From Bacteroidota bacterium (GTDB lineage Bacteria; Bacteroidota; Bacteroidia; AKYH767-A; OLB10): DNA of 64,000 nt. The notes under the pieces are model-generated. The model was not told where the DNA came from. It worked only from the letters and a program-made list of their open reading frames with translations, and ran no database searches. Within the stretch, counting starts at the first letter, position 1. Each line of letters starts with the position of its first letter. The position numbers and the translations under genes were made by a program. Positions 1-9,418 of this stretch are shown one piece after another. The stretch covers positions 62,001 to 126,000 of the forward strand of contig JADKJB010000011.1 of NCBI GenBank assembly GCA_016722525.1, given 5' to 3'.

Positions 1-1010
1 AAGGGTCTGGATTTGTCGCTCCAAATCCAATGGTAGGAGCTGTATTGGTTGGTAACGGCAACATAATTTCAGAGGGTTACCATAAATTTTTTGGAGGGCC
101 TCATGCCGAAGTCAATGCATTAGATATTGTAACCGATCGACAGTTACTTTCAAATATTACTCTTTATGTAAATCTGGAGCCTTGTTCCCATTTTGGTAAA
201 ACTCCACCCTGTGCAAATCTTATTATTTCAAAGGGCATTTCAAAAGTTGTAATTGCTAACACTGATCCAAACCCCAAAGTAAATGGTAATGGGGTGAAAA
301 TACTCAGAGATTCGGGGGTAGAAGTTATTACCGGAGTTTTAGAAAAAGAAGGTCTTGAATTAAATAAGCGTTTTTTCACTTTCCATACTGTAAAAAGACC
401 TTACATTATTCTTAAATGGGCTCAGAGTGCCGATGGCTATATTGCGCCTTTACCTGCTAATAACCTGGAGCACAAAATAACTTGGATCAGTGGCGCATCT
501 TCCCGATTGCTGGTTCACAAATGGCGAAGTGAGGAACATTCCATTTTGATAGGTAGTAATACAGCAAAATACGATAATCCAAAATTGAATGTCAGAGGCT
601 TTGAAGCTCAAAATCCGATTCGTATTATTTTTGATCCCAATCTTGAATTGCCACCCACATTAAATATTTTTGATCATAAAGTCAAGACAATCCTGTTCAA
701 CAATAAAAAAAGCGGAACGCAAAAAAATTTGGAATTTGTTAAAATTAATAAAAACCAAAATTCAATTTCAGATGTGTTAACTCTACTTTATGAAAGGTCT
801 ATTCTTTCAGTTCTGGTTGAAGGAGGTGCTTATACACTCAATAAATTTATTAAGTCAGGGATGTGGGATGAAGCGAGAGTTTTTACCGGAGCTACTCCAT
901 TGCAATCGGGAATTAAGTCCCCTGATTTTGTGGCTCAAGCAGAAGCAACTTATAAGATAGAAATGGATCATTTGAACATATATAGGAATTTTTCTAATAA
1001 TTTTAACTGA
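1..1010 (+). CDS. ribD: Riboflavin biosynthesis protein RibD (5'-truncated by window edge)
   Basis: Bifunctional diaminohydroxyphosphoribosylaminopyrimidine deaminase / aminouracil reductase, the second and third steps of riboflavin synthesis in the cytoplasm. The frame is open from base 3 and reads GSGFVAPNPMVGAV, so the true start lies before the window. The zinc deaminase motifs HAEVNAL and CSHFGKTPPC are present, followed by the reductase domain (RPYIILKWAQSADGYIA, then SVLVEGGAYTLNKF, an NADPH-binding type turn). The TGA stop overlaps the ATG of the next gene by one base, which indicates translational coupling. The 3' part of a ribA-type gene lies at the other end of the window on the opposite strand. 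Identification is secure; only about 12 N-terminal residues seem to be missing. Confidence 0.95.
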   Translation, partial: GSGFVAPNPMVGAVLVGNGNIISEGYHKFFGGPHAEVNALDIVTDRQLLSNITLYVNLEPCSHFGKTPPCANLIISKGISKVVIANTDPNPKVNGNGVKILRDSGVEVITGVLEKEGLELNKRFFTFHTVKRPYIILKWAQSADGYIAPLPANNLEHKITWISGASSRLLVHKWRSEEHSILIGSNTAKYDNPKLNVRGFEAQNPIRIIFDPNLELPPTLNIFDHKVKTILFNNKKSGTQKNLEFVKINKNQNSISDVLTLLYERSILSVLVEGGAYTLNKFIKSGMWDEARVFTGATPLQSGIKSPDFVAQAEATYKIEMDHLNIYRNFSNNFN

Positions 1011-1888
1011 TGTTGATCTATCTACTTTTAAGTATTCTGAGTTCCACTTTTTTGTTAATTATATTAAAAAGTTTTATTCGCTGGAAAGTTGAAACACTGC
1101 ATGGAATAATATTTAACTATTGGGTAGCAGCCCTCCTCTCCTTTTCTATTGCTCCTGCGCACAATACTGCCCAATTGCCTTCACTGTTGAATATGTGGTA
1201 CGTATCACTCTTTATTGGGTTTTTGTTCATTGTTGTTTTTTACATTACTGCCAAAACCACTCAGATATCTGGTGTCGCAGTTGCCTCTGTCGCCTCCAAA
1301 ATGTCGATGATCATACCTATCTCAGCCGGTTTGTTTCTTTATAATGAAAGCATGGGATTGCAAAAACTTATTGGTATTTTAATAGCTATTCCTGCGGTAA
1401 TTCTTGCCAGTAATTCTGGGTCTATATCCAATACAAAATCTTTTAATTTAAAACAAATTGGACTACCATTATTGCTTTTTTTTGGGGCCGGATTAGTGGA
1501 TACGGCAATTAAATTCACCCAACATCAGTTTATGAACGACGATAACCGTCAGGTAGTTATTATGTCGATTTTTGCAAGTGCCGGTATTTTTGGAATTTTG
1601 AGGTTAATTTTTGAAATAGCTATCCTTAAGAAACAGGTTTCTTTGCGAAGTGTTGGTGGAGGTGTTGTTCTTGGAGTTACGAATTATCTTTCCCTCTATT
1701 TTCTCCTCAAATGCCTTGAAAGCCCTGATACCGAAAGCAGTACTGTTTTCGCCTATGTAAATGTAGGAGTTGTGGTTACTTCCTTTTTTGCAGGAATTCT
1801 TTTGTTCCAGTAACAACCTGAAAGAAATAAAATTATCGGAATAGTTTTGTCTTTAATAGCTATTGTGATTTTATCGTATAATTTTTAA
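1010..1888 (+). CDS. DMT/EamA-type multispanning transporter, interrupted by an in-frame TAA
   Basis: Membrane protein of 292 codons with about ten hydrophobic segments, like drug/metabolite transporter (EamA) family exporters; the substrate cannot be read from the sequence. The frame stops at TAA 1811-1813, but the same frame continues without a shift into KIIGIVLSLIAIVILSYNF, a typical last helix of the family, and ends at 1886-1888. The codon context (FQ-stop-QPERNK) suggests an original GAA, so this is a substitution and not an indel. The gene overlaps ribD upstream and ends 1 base before the next ATG. Family assignment is by hydropathy and general resemblance, so moderate. Confidence 0.72.
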
Positions 1889-1889
1889 A

Positions 1890-2508
1890 ATGCTATTCGA
1901 CAACGAATATAAAACTATCCTTGCTTGTTCCGTTGGTGAATTTAAGGATCGGGGAAGTAGGTTCATTGGATACGCTTATTCAGTAAATTCAGAAAAAGAG
2001 GTTAAGGAAATTGTATCTAAATTAAAGAAAAGAACACCCTAAAGCAAATCATCATTGTTATGCTTTCAGGATTGGCCCGGGTAAAAATATTTATAGATTT
2101 TCCGACGACAGAGAACCTTCAGGGTCTGCTGGAAAACCTATTTTTGGAATAATCCAATCGCTTGATTTAACAGATATTTTGATTGTTGTAGTCAGATATT
2201 TTGGAGGCACTCTTTTAGGCGTAAGCGGATTAATAAATGCGTATCGTAATGCCGCAAAAGAAGCTATTAATCAATGTACTATTATTGTAAAGCCGGTACT
2301 GGAAAAATATGAAATTATTTTTGCCTATGAATCCATTAACGAAATTATGGCCATCATAAAAGTATCAAATGGGAAAATTCTCCAACAAGATCTTTCTGAA
2401 CAATGCTCCATTTCGCTGGAAGTAACCCGTTTAAATGCTGATGCCTTCTTAGATAGAATAAAAAATAATCATTTACTCCATAACAAAGTTGAATTAAAGG
2501 TATTATGA
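1890..2508 (+). CDS. YigZ/IMPACT family protein (frameshifted)
   Basis: Protein of about 206 residues of the YigZ (UPF0029/IMPACT) family, cytoplasmic; family members are linked to translation regulation in eukaryotes and their bacterial role is unclear. Seen here: the N-terminal GEFKDRGSRFIGYA segment, then NHHCYAFRIG, DDREPSGSAGKPI and VVRYFGGTLLGVSGL, all hallmarks. One extra A in the A-run at 2028-2031 shifts the frame; without it the two halves join as KKEHPKANHHCYAF. The stop overlaps the next ATG (ATGA at 2505-2508), so this gene is probably cotranscribed with its neighbours. Confidence 0.88.
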
Positions 2509-3434
2509 AAAATTTAAATCTGAGTTTTCTTAAAAAACTTTGCGCTGTGCATGCCCCATCCGGTAATGAAAACGCAATGACAGAACTAGTGTTGGATTAT
2601 ATTAATATCAATAAAACTAAATGGAAAACTCCACCTGTAATTTATGCAGGTGAGCATTTTCAAAATTGTATTGTATTGATTTTTGGTAAGCCGACAACTG
2701 CAGTTTATGCTCATATGGATAATATTGGTTTTACCGTAAGGTATAATAATGAAATTGTTAAAGTGGGAGGGCCCAAAATCGCTTCTGGTTATATTTTAAC
2801 CGGCTCCGATAGCCAAGGAAGAATTGAATGTGCACTTGAAGTGGATGATGAAACGAAAGAAATGTGTGCGGTTTTTAACCGGATCATTGATCCGGGAACT
2901 GACTTAAACTTTAAAATGGATTTCAGGGAAAATGATGAATATGTTCAATCTTGCTACCTCGATAACCGACTTGGAGTTTGGGTTGCCTTAAAAAGCTGCG
3001 AAAATCTTAGTAATGGAGCTATTGTTTTTTCCTGTTGGGAAGAGCATGGTGGTGGAACAGCTGGATATCTGGCTCGGTTTCTTTATGAGAAATACAAGAT
3101 ACAGCAATCACTTATTTGTGATATCACATGGGTAACTGAAGGCGTAAAACATGGTTTAGGTGCAGCTGTTTCCATGCGGGATTCAGGAATTCCCAGGAGA
3201 ATTTATATCAATAAAATCAGAGAAATACTTGATACCAATAAAATTAAATACCAGATTGAAGTGGAGTCCTCGGGTGGTAGTGATGGCAATGAAATACAGA
3301 AAATTTCTTATCCTATTGATTGGTGTTTTATAGGTGCTCCAGAAGATTTTGTGCATTCTCCTGATGAAAAAGTACATAAGGCTGATATAATCAGCATGGT
3401 GGAAATTTATGAACTATTGCTTGAAAAAATGTAA
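2505..3434 (+). CDS. M42-type aminopeptidase-like metallopeptidase
   Basis: Cytoplasmic dinuclear-metal peptidase of the M42/M20 clan, 309 residues, slightly short for M42 (about 340). Candidate metal ligands stand in the expected order: H70 in VYAHMDNIGF, D153 in CYLDNRLGVW, the E179-E180 pair in CWEEHGGG, D206 in LICDITW and H284 in DFVHSPDEKVH. The family removes N-terminal residues from peptides; the preferred residue cannot be told. ATGA overlap with the YigZ gene gives the start and suggests it is the last gene of the ribD operon. The frame is intact. Confidence 0.82.
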   Translation: MKNLNLSFLKKLCAVHAPSGNENAMTELVLDYININKTKWKTPPVIYAGEHFQNCIVLIFGKPTTAVYAHMDNIGFTVRYNNEIVKVGGPKIASGYILTGSDSQGRIECALEVDDETKEMCAVFNRIIDPGTDLNFKMDFRENDEYVQSCYLDNRLGVWVALKSCENLSNGAIVFSCWEEHGGGTAGYLARFLYEKYKIQQSLICDITWVTEGVKHGLGAAVSMRDSGIPRRIYINKIREILDTNKIKYQIEVESSGGSDGNEIQKISYPIDWCFIGAPEDFVHSPDEKVHKADIISMVEIYELLLEKM

Positions 3435-3440
3435 TTGCTA

Positions 3441-3845
3441 TTAAAAAAAAGGTTTCATTTTTTCTAATAGAAAATCAGGAGGCTGGCAGGGTTTCATGTT
3501 TTTAGTATTGACAAAAACCAAAGTGGTTTCTGCTACATTTAACAGTACCTTTTCGCTATTGTAAGTTTCATATTCGAACTTTATTCTTACTCCTGGTAAC
3601 TCATTTATCACAATCTTAATGTCTAGCAATTCATCATAGAACGCAGGCTTAATATATTTGATCTTGTACTCCAAAACCGGCAGGCTAATACCGTCATCTT
3701 CCATAGTTCGGTAATTCACTCCAAGGGTTCTCAATAATTCCACCCGGGCAACTTCAAAATAGGTAGCGTAATTTCCATAATACACATAACCCATCCTGTC
3801 TGTTTCACCATACCTTACTCTTATTGCTATTTCTGATTTTATCAT
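3441..3845 (-). CDS. YbgC/4HBT-type acyl-CoA thioesterase
   Basis: Single hotdog-fold thioesterase of 134 residues that would hydrolyse an acyl-CoA in the cytoplasm. The catalytic segment YGETDRMGYVYYGNYATYFE carries Asp16 and the downstream helix typical of YbgC/FadM proteins. It converges with the M42-type peptidase, with six bases between the stops. The acyl substrate cannot be assigned. In related genomes a gene of this type often lies next to dnaA, as here. The frame is intact. Confidence 0.85.
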   Translation of the reverse strand: MIKSEIAIRVRYGETDRMGYVYYGNYATYFEVARVELLRTLGVNYRTMEDDGISLPVLEYKIKYIKPAFYDELLDIKIVINELPGVRIKFEYETYNSEKVLLNVAETTLVFVNTKNMKPCQPPDFLLEKMKPFF

Positions 3846-3952
3846 AGTTGTTTACAGAAACCAAGAATATTTTTTTTGATTTTCATAACAAAAGTAACAA
3901 TACATTTAGTATTATTGTAATGCTGCAAATTTTAAGAATGGGAGTTAATTCT

Positions 3953-4708
3953 ATGAGAAGGAATTGGATTTTATTTATTCTTGCTATTGAGTTACTAATT
4001 TCCTGTAAACTCCCCTACTCCTACCAACCACAGCCGTATCAATTTTATAAGCCGGGTGAAGATCAGGTTTCAATTGAGGATACCACTTTAATTCCTTATA
4101 TTTATCCCTATAAGGTACATCTTGATTCCGTAATGAGTGAAGTATTGGCTTATTCTGCGGAACCGCTTGAAAAAGGTCAGCCTGAAAGCAAATTGGGAAA
4201 TTTTGTTGCTGATTTGTGTTTTCAATCCATTAATGCTGGCTTGCTTCAATCCGCTGGCAACATTTCCGACTTTTGTGTTCTGAATAATGGTGGCTTGAGA
4301 AGCAGTTTGCCATCAGGAAACATTATTTTAAAGAATGTTTATGAATTGATGCCTTTTGAAAATGAACTTGTTGTTTTGGAGATGAGTGGTAGCACTGTGG
4401 CTAAATTGTTACAATTTATTGCGAACAAAGGCGGAGTGCCTGTTTCAAATATCAAAATGAAGATATCTGATAAAAAAGCTGTTGATGTTTTCATCAATGG
4501 TATTGCTTTTGACTCAAATTCTAAATATAGGGTGGTTACTTCTGATTATCTGGCAGCTGGTGGTGATGGCATGAATATGTTTGAGGAATCGCTACGAATT
4601 GAAAAAACAGGATTAAAAGTGCGCGACGCTGTTATTAAATACCTGAAATTGAAAAATAGCGCTGGTGAAATTATTAAAGTAGAAACAGATGGAAGAATAT
4701 CAAAATAA
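3953..4708 (+). CDS. 5'-nucleotidase C-terminal-domain lipoprotein
   Basis: Stand-alone 5_nucleotid_C domain (about 251 residues), the nucleoside-recognition half of the UshA-type 5'-nucleotidase. The chosen ATG at 3953 gives a lipoprotein signal (MRRNWILF... ELLISC) with Cys as the lipidation site; the open frame goes further upstream without a better start. Domain marks: SKLGNFVADLCF, VLNNGGLRSSLP, YELMPFENELVVLEMSG and VVTSDYLAAGGDGM. The next gene encodes the metallophosphatase half and starts 20 bases before this stop, so the two probably work together on extracytoplasmic nucleotides. Half-enzymes in this order are known in Bacteroidota; activity is inferred. Confidence 0.85.
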   Translation: MRRNWILFILAIELLISCKLPYSYQPQPYQFYKPGEDQVSIEDTTLIPYIYPYKVHLDSVMSEVLAYSAEPLEKGQPESKLGNFVADLCFQSINAGLLQSAGNISDFCVLNNGGLRSSLPSGNIILKNVYELMPFENELVVLEMSGSTVAKLLQFIANKGGVPVSNIKMKISDKKAVDVFINGIAFDSNSKYRVVTSDYLAAGGDGMNMFEESLRIEKTGLKVRDAVIKYLKLKNSAGEIIKVETDGRISK

Positions 4709-5638
4709 ATCGCGACGAAATTTTATTCGAACATTTTCAAGTGGCCTGATTGCTGCCGGCGTTGGTTTAAATTATACCAAAGCCAGTTCCGCTTCCGATA
4801 CTATTAAATTAACCATTTTGCATACCAATGATGTTCACAGTCATATCGATCCATTTGATGATAATCATCCCAAGTATCCCGGAATGGGAGGCGTATTGCG
4901 CAGGGCTGCTCTTATAAATACGATCAGGTCACAGGAAAAGAATGTATTATTATTTGATGCAGGTGATATTTTTCAGGGAACCCCTATTTTAATTTGTATG
5001 GCGGAGAATTGGAAATGAAGTTGATGACAAAGTTGGGTTATGATGCAGCTACTATTGGTAACCATGATTTTGATAATGGTATTGACGGACTGGTCAAGCA
5101 GTTACCTCATGCAGGCTTTCCCATGCTAAATACCAATTATAATTTTGATGGAACTTCAATGAAAGGTAAATCAACTGCTTACAAAATATTTGAAAAAGAA
5201 GGACTTAAAGTAGGTGTTTTTGGAGTTGGAATTGAGTTGGCAGGATTGGTTGACAAGCGGCTCTATGGAGCCACAAAATATTTGGATCCAATAGCACAAT
5301 CATTGAAATATTCTTCGTATCTTAAAAGGCGTAAAAAATGTGACCTGGTCATTTGCCTGTCGCACCTTGGCCAAAGCTACGAAAATGACAAAATTTCAGA
5401 TATAAAACTTGCAAAAATCTCTAAAGATATTGATCTGATAATTGGAGGTCATACTCATACCTTTATGGATGAGCCAGTTAAGGTATTTAACCAGCACCAA
5501 AGAGAAATAATTGTGACTCAAGCAGGATGGGCAGGTTTAAGGGTAGGAAGAATTGATTACCTTTTCACCAGAAATTCAGGAATGAAAATTAAAAGTACAT
5601 CCACAATGATAGATTTGAAAAAGTCAAGTGAAATATAA
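4689..5638 (+). CDS. Tat-exported metallophosphatase, N-terminal half of 5'-nucleotidase (frameshifted)
   Basis: Calcineurin-like phosphoesterase domain of a 5'-nucleotidase, about 316 residues. The N-terminus has a twin-arginine signal (SRRNFIRTF followed by a hydrophobic stretch), so it would be exported folded. Metal motifs: LHTNDVHSH, DAGDIFQGTP, IGNHDFDNG, SHLG and GGHTHTF. One T is missing near 4985 (CCCTATTTT should read CCCTTATTTT), which splits the frame at GTP; repaired, it reads GTPYFNLYGGELEMKL. It overlaps the upstream lipoprotein gene by 20 bases. The nucleoside-binding domain is absent here and supplied by that neighbour. Confidence 0.88.
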
Positions 5639-5692
5639 TTTTTTTTTTATTTTTTTTTCACCAAAATTTGCATAATAATTGGCAATGGTAAA

Positions 5693-5720
5693 TTGTACCT
5701 CGTTTTATTTAGTAATTTCG
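5693..5720 (+). promoter_or_regulatory. Predicted promoter of dnaA (TTG-N17-TAATTTCG)
   Basis: A TTG at 5693-5695 is followed after 17 bases by TAATTTCG at 5713-5720, one base off the Bacteroidota -7 element TAnnTTTG. The dnaA ATG is 37 bases downstream, and a T-rich stretch precedes the site. Inference from the consensus only. Confidence 0.45.
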
Positions 5721-5756
5721 TGAAATAGTAACCTAAGAGTAAGACAGTATTAAGAT

Positions 5757-7187
5757 ATGCATAAATCACTAGAACAAGTTTGGGAAAATTGTCTTCAATT
5801 AATAAAAGACAATGTAAGTCCTCAAAATTATAAGACTTGGTTCGAACCTATTAAACCCATAAAACTTGAAAACAAAGTTTTAACTATTGAAGTACCCAGC
5901 CAATTTGTTTACGAATGGCTTGAAGAACATTATCTGGATCTATTGAGAAAAACTATTAAACTTGAATTAGGTGTTCCGGGAAGATTGGAGTATTCAATTG
6001 TAATGGAAAATATAAATAATTCTCAACCCTATACTGTTAAGTTTCCGGCCAAGAATAGTAATAGCTTAAAAAATGCTTCTGTGGCAATGCCGCTGGATAT
6101 TAGTTCCACCATTCGCAATCCTTTTATAATACCGGGACTCAAAAAACTGGATGTCGATTCTCAACTTAATGTTTCCTATACTTTTGAAAATTTTATTGAA
6201 GGTGATTGCAATCGACTTGCACGTTCAGCTGGTTATGCAGTTGCTGGAAAGCCCGGTGGAACATCATTTAATCCCTTACTGGTTTATGGTGGTGTTGGAC
6301 TAGGTAAAACACACCTTGCTCATGCAATTGGAATTGAAATTAAAAACAGCTTTCCTAACAAAACTGTTCTTTATGTTCCTTCTGACAGGTTCATGCACCA
6401 ATTTGTAGATTCAGTAAAAAACAATTCACAAAACGACTTCGTTCATTTTTATCAAATGATTGACGTTTTAATTATTGATGATATTCAGTTCCTTGCAGGT
6501 AAGGAAAAAACTCAGGATGTTTTTTTCCAGATTTTTAATCACCTCCATCAGAATAACAAACAAATAATCCTGACTTCTGACAAAGCTCCGGTTGATCTTC
6601 AGGGCATGGAACAGCGTTTGCTGAGTAGGTTTAAATGGGGATTATCAGCGGATCTTCAAATCCCTGATTTGGAAACCAGAATTGCTATCCTCAAAAAGAA
6701 AATGTATGTGGATGGAATTGAAATTCCTAATGAAATTACAGAATACATTGCAATGAGTATTACCAGTAATGTTAGGGAACTGGAAGGAGCTTTAATATCC
6801 ATTATTGCTCAATCATCATTGAATAAGCGTCCTATAACACTGGAACTTGCAAAACAAATGATTGATAAGTTTGTGAAGAATACCGTTCACGAAATATCAA
6901 TCGATTATATTCAAAAAGTAGTTTGTGATTATTTTGATTTGCCATTGGAAGTATTAAAATCGAAAACCAGAAAAAGAGAAGTTGTTCAAGCTCGTCAATT
7001 GGCTATGTATTTTTCTAAGAGCATGACCAAATCATCGCTTTCTAATATAGGAATTCACTGTGGTGGAAAAGATCATGCTACTGTATTGCATGCCTGCAGA
7101 ACTGTAAATAATCTGATGGAAACAGATAAGAAATTTAAAACTTACGTCTCAGATATTCAAAAACGGATACAAGTTCACGATAAGTAG
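5757..7187 (+). CDS. dnaA: Chromosomal replication initiator DnaA
   Basis: Full-length DnaA of 476 residues, which binds DnaA boxes at oriC and opens the duplex. Domain I (HKSLEQVWENCLQLI, about 1-80) and a short linker precede the AAA+ domain with Walker A GGVGLGKTH, Walker B VLIIDDIQFL and the arginine-finger region EQRLLSRFKWG. The C-terminal DNA-binding signature reads GGKDHATVLHACRTV. The frame is intact and ends with TAG. The upstream spacer is AT-rich but I see no cluster of TTATCCACA boxes, and neither dnaN nor gyrB follows, so this gene does not obviously mark the origin. Confidence 0.98.
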   Translation: MHKSLEQVWENCLQLIKDNVSPQNYKTWFEPIKPIKLENKVLTIEVPSQFVYEWLEEHYLDLLRKTIKLELGVPGRLEYSIVMENINNSQPYTVKFPAKNSNSLKNASVAMPLDISSTIRNPFIIPGLKKLDVDSQLNVSYTFENFIEGDCNRLARSAGYAVAGKPGGTSFNPLLVYGGVGLGKTHLAHAIGIEIKNSFPNKTVLYVPSDRFMHQFVDSVKNNSQNDFVHFYQMIDVLIIDDIQFLAGKEKTQDVFFQIFNHLHQNNKQIILTSDKAPVDLQGMEQRLLSRFKWGLSADLQIPDLETRIAILKKKMYVDGIEIPNEITEYIAMSITSNVRELEGALISIIAQSSLNKRPITLELAKQMIDKFVKNTVHEISIDYIQKVVCDYFDLPLEVLKSKTRKREVVQARQLAMYFSKSMTKSSLSNIGIHCGGKDHATVLHACRTVNNLMETDKKFKTYVSDIQKRIQVHDK

Positions 7188-7201
7188 AACTTAAAAGAAT
7201 A

Positions 7202-7237
7202 AAAAGTGAGCTTTTAACGGCTCACTTTTCTTTTTTA
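7202..7237 (+). terminator. Rho-independent terminator after dnaA
   Basis: GTGAGC (7206-7211) pairs with GCTCAC (7220-7225) around an 8-base loop. Flanking A and T runs lengthen the stem, and a T-rich tail follows. It sits just after the dnaA stop. Confidence 0.8.
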
Positions 7238-7268
7238 AAGTAAATTATGATTAGCAATAAATAAAACA

Positions 7269-7726
7269 ATGAAGATTCTGATGGTTTGTTACGGCAATAT
7301 TTGTCGGTCTCCAATTGCGGAGGGAGTGATGAAAGCAAAAATGCTCAAATATCATGTTTCAGGAATTGTAGATTCTGCAGGTGTAATTTCCCATCACTCC
7401 GGCGAAGCTCCAGACTCAGAGCAATTGCAGTGGCAAAATTAAATAATGTCGATATAACTCAGCAACAAGCAAGGCAATTTAAGAAGAGTGATTTTAATGA
7501 CTTTGATGTAATTCTAACTTTGGATAAAATGGTTCACAAGTCTATTGTTGCTCTTGCCTCTACCAGCGCTGAAAAAAGTAAAGTGGTACTCTTGCTGGAA
7601 TATGCCGGATTAGTTGCACAGTCAGAAGTTCCGGACCCTTATTATGGTGAAATGTATGGCTTCAATTTGGTTTATGAGATGATTGATGACGCTTGTGAAA
7701 AAATTGCCTTAACTATTAAATCATGA
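7269..7726 (+). CDS. Low-molecular-weight protein-tyrosine phosphatase (frameshifted)
   Basis: Cytoplasmic phosphatase of about 152 residues. The P-loop ILMVCYGNICRSPIAEG has the CX5R active site at the N-terminus, and VPDPYYG carries the general-acid Asp. One A is missing near 7418 (GACTCAGAGCA should read GACTCAAGAGCA), and the repaired frame runs APDSRAIAVAKLNNVDIT. The ATGA overlap with the following methyltransferase gene and the position behind dnaA reproduce a common Flavobacteriia gene order. Low-MW phosphatases act on phosphotyrosine or phosphoarginine; the target here is unknown. Confidence 0.9.
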
Positions 7727-8448
7727 AACCCTCAAATAATAAAGTTTCATTTGGTGTACTGTATTTGATACCTGTATTATTAGGTGATTCTGAGGTAAAT
7801 GATGTATTACCTGCAAAAACTATTGAAATTACCTCGCGTTTAAAAAACTTTATATCAGAAAACGCAAAATCGGCCCGATATTTTTTGAAAAAACTAAATC
7901 TTGCAAATCCTCTTCAGGAAATAGCTATAACAGAAATCGATAAACACAATGACCAAATAGATTTTAATTTTCACTTTGAAGCACTCCGAAGAGGCGAAGA
8001 CACCGGTTTGTTAAGTGAAGCCGGGATGCCTGCTGTGGCTGATCCGGGTTCCAAATTTGTTTTGAGGGCTCATAACGAAGGAATTAAAGTTGTTCCTCTT
8101 TCCGGCCCCTCCTCTATCCTGCTTTCATTGGCAGCAAGTGGCTTAAACGGTCAAAGTTTCGTTTTTCATGGATATTTGTCGAAGGATAAAGAACAACGGA
8201 AAGAGCAAATAAGATTGCTTGAAAAAAATGCTAAATCATTAAAGCAAACTCAAATATTTATTGAAACTCCTTATAGGAATCAAGTCCTGCTTGACGACAT
8301 TATTCAAACTTGCTCAGGGTCGACACAGTTATGCGTGGCTTCTGAAGTTTCATTATCAACAGAGCAAATTCTTACCAAAACAATTTCCGATTGGAAAACT
8401 ATAGCAATTGATTTAAATAAGAAACCAACAGTTTTTTTAATCTTATAA
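7723..8448 (+). CDS. SAM-dependent methyltransferase, RsmI/tetrapyrrole-methylase family
   Basis: Protein of 241 residues with the tetrapyrrole-methylase fold. Motifs: LYLIPVLLGD at the N-terminus, LLSEAGMPAVADPGS (SAM-binding turn), VVPLSGPSSILLSLAASGLNGQ and FIETPYRN. It is the short RsmI-like paralogue typical of Bacteroidota rather than clear RsmI (16S rRNA 2'-O-methyltransferase), so the substrate is left open; rRNA is likely. It overlaps the phosphatase gene by four bases. The frame is intact. Confidence 0.85.
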   Translation: MKPSNNKVSFGVLYLIPVLLGDSEVNDVLPAKTIEITSRLKNFISENAKSARYFLKKLNLANPLQEIAITEIDKHNDQIDFNFHFEALRRGEDTGLLSEAGMPAVADPGSKFVLRAHNEGIKVVPLSGPSSILLSLAASGLNGQSFVFHGYLSKDKEQRKEQIRLLEKNAKSLKQTQIFIETPYRNQVLLDDIIQTCSGSTQLCVASEVSLSTEQILTKTISDWKTIAIDLNKKPTVFLIL

Positions 8449-8522
8449 TTTTTTTCCAGACGGGATACTTTTTAAATGGAAATAAAAACAAGTAAAAATC
8501 CATATTAAATAAGAGAAAAAAA

Positions 8523-9418
8523 TTATTGCGATGGAGTTGAAATCCCTTTTTTAATGTCTAGAATCTCAATATCAAATACTAATGTAGAGTAAGGAGGAAG
8601 TTTGCCATATTTTTTCCTCCGAAGCCAAGGTCAGAAGGAATTACCATTCTTGCAATGGTTCCTTTGTTCATCAATGGAAGACACTCTTCCCATCCCTGTA
8701 TGACCATATTCTTTCCCAGAACAACACTGAAAGGAGGCGTTTTATTGATCGATTGGTCAAAAATTGTTCCATCAAGAAGTCTACCTGTAAATGCAACAAA
8801 TAGGGTATCTCCAAGACCTGGATATTCACCCTTGCCTTGCTTTGAAGCCAGAAAATAAGCGCCGTTTTTTGTAGGCATCACATCCATTTTATTCTGAATC
8901 AAAAATTTATCAATTCTTTCAAATTCTTTAACTCTAAATTCAACATCATTAGCAATTGCCAAAGAATCGATATAAGATTTAGGAATTATTTTGTCAAGAG
9001 CAACTTTAAAAATTAAGAAACTTCCGGGCTTTAAATATGGTGGAAGAGTACCATGAAAAGTTTTTTCGAAAACAGAATCAGCAGCTATTTGAAAAACAGC
9101 AGAGTCTCCCGGACTCATCATTGCAAAACCCTCTTCAACACCACCCTGGAAAGTTGGATCAACTAATACCACTGTAAAGGAGTCACTTTTGGTTCGGGAA
9201 TCAAAAATTACTGAATCATAATCTGTTTGATAGGTAATTCTCATTAGCATCACATCTCCGTTAAAGGGTTTGATACCTTTATTTGATTTGATAAATTTGT
9301 ACTTCAATCCACTATCCGTTACCATGAAACCTCCTTTTTGCTTAGTGCAAGAGATTCCTAAAAGCAGGACTGTTATTAGATAACAGAAGAGTTGAAAATG
9401 AGCTTTACTATTTTTCAT
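8523..9418 (-). CDS. Double-FKBP peptidyl-prolyl isomerase lipoprotein (frameshifted near C-terminus)
   Basis: Envelope peptidyl-prolyl cis-trans isomerase of 298 residues with a lipoprotein signal ending LLLGISC and two FKBP-like domains, the second being canonical (DGTIFDQS, VIQGWEECLPLMNKG, ARMVIPSDLGFGGK). The A-run at 8610-8615 (T on the plus strand) is one base short; repaired, the protein ends YGKLPPYSTLVFDIEILDI and stops at 8523. It overlaps the upstream FKBP gene by four bases, so the two are translationally coupled and both face the envelope. Confidence 0.88.

Noticed and set aside
5639..5756. Replication origin before dnaA.
   Set aside because: AT-rich, but no cluster of DnaA boxes. 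The only good TTATCCACA seen (52305-52313) lies inside the desaturase coding sequence.
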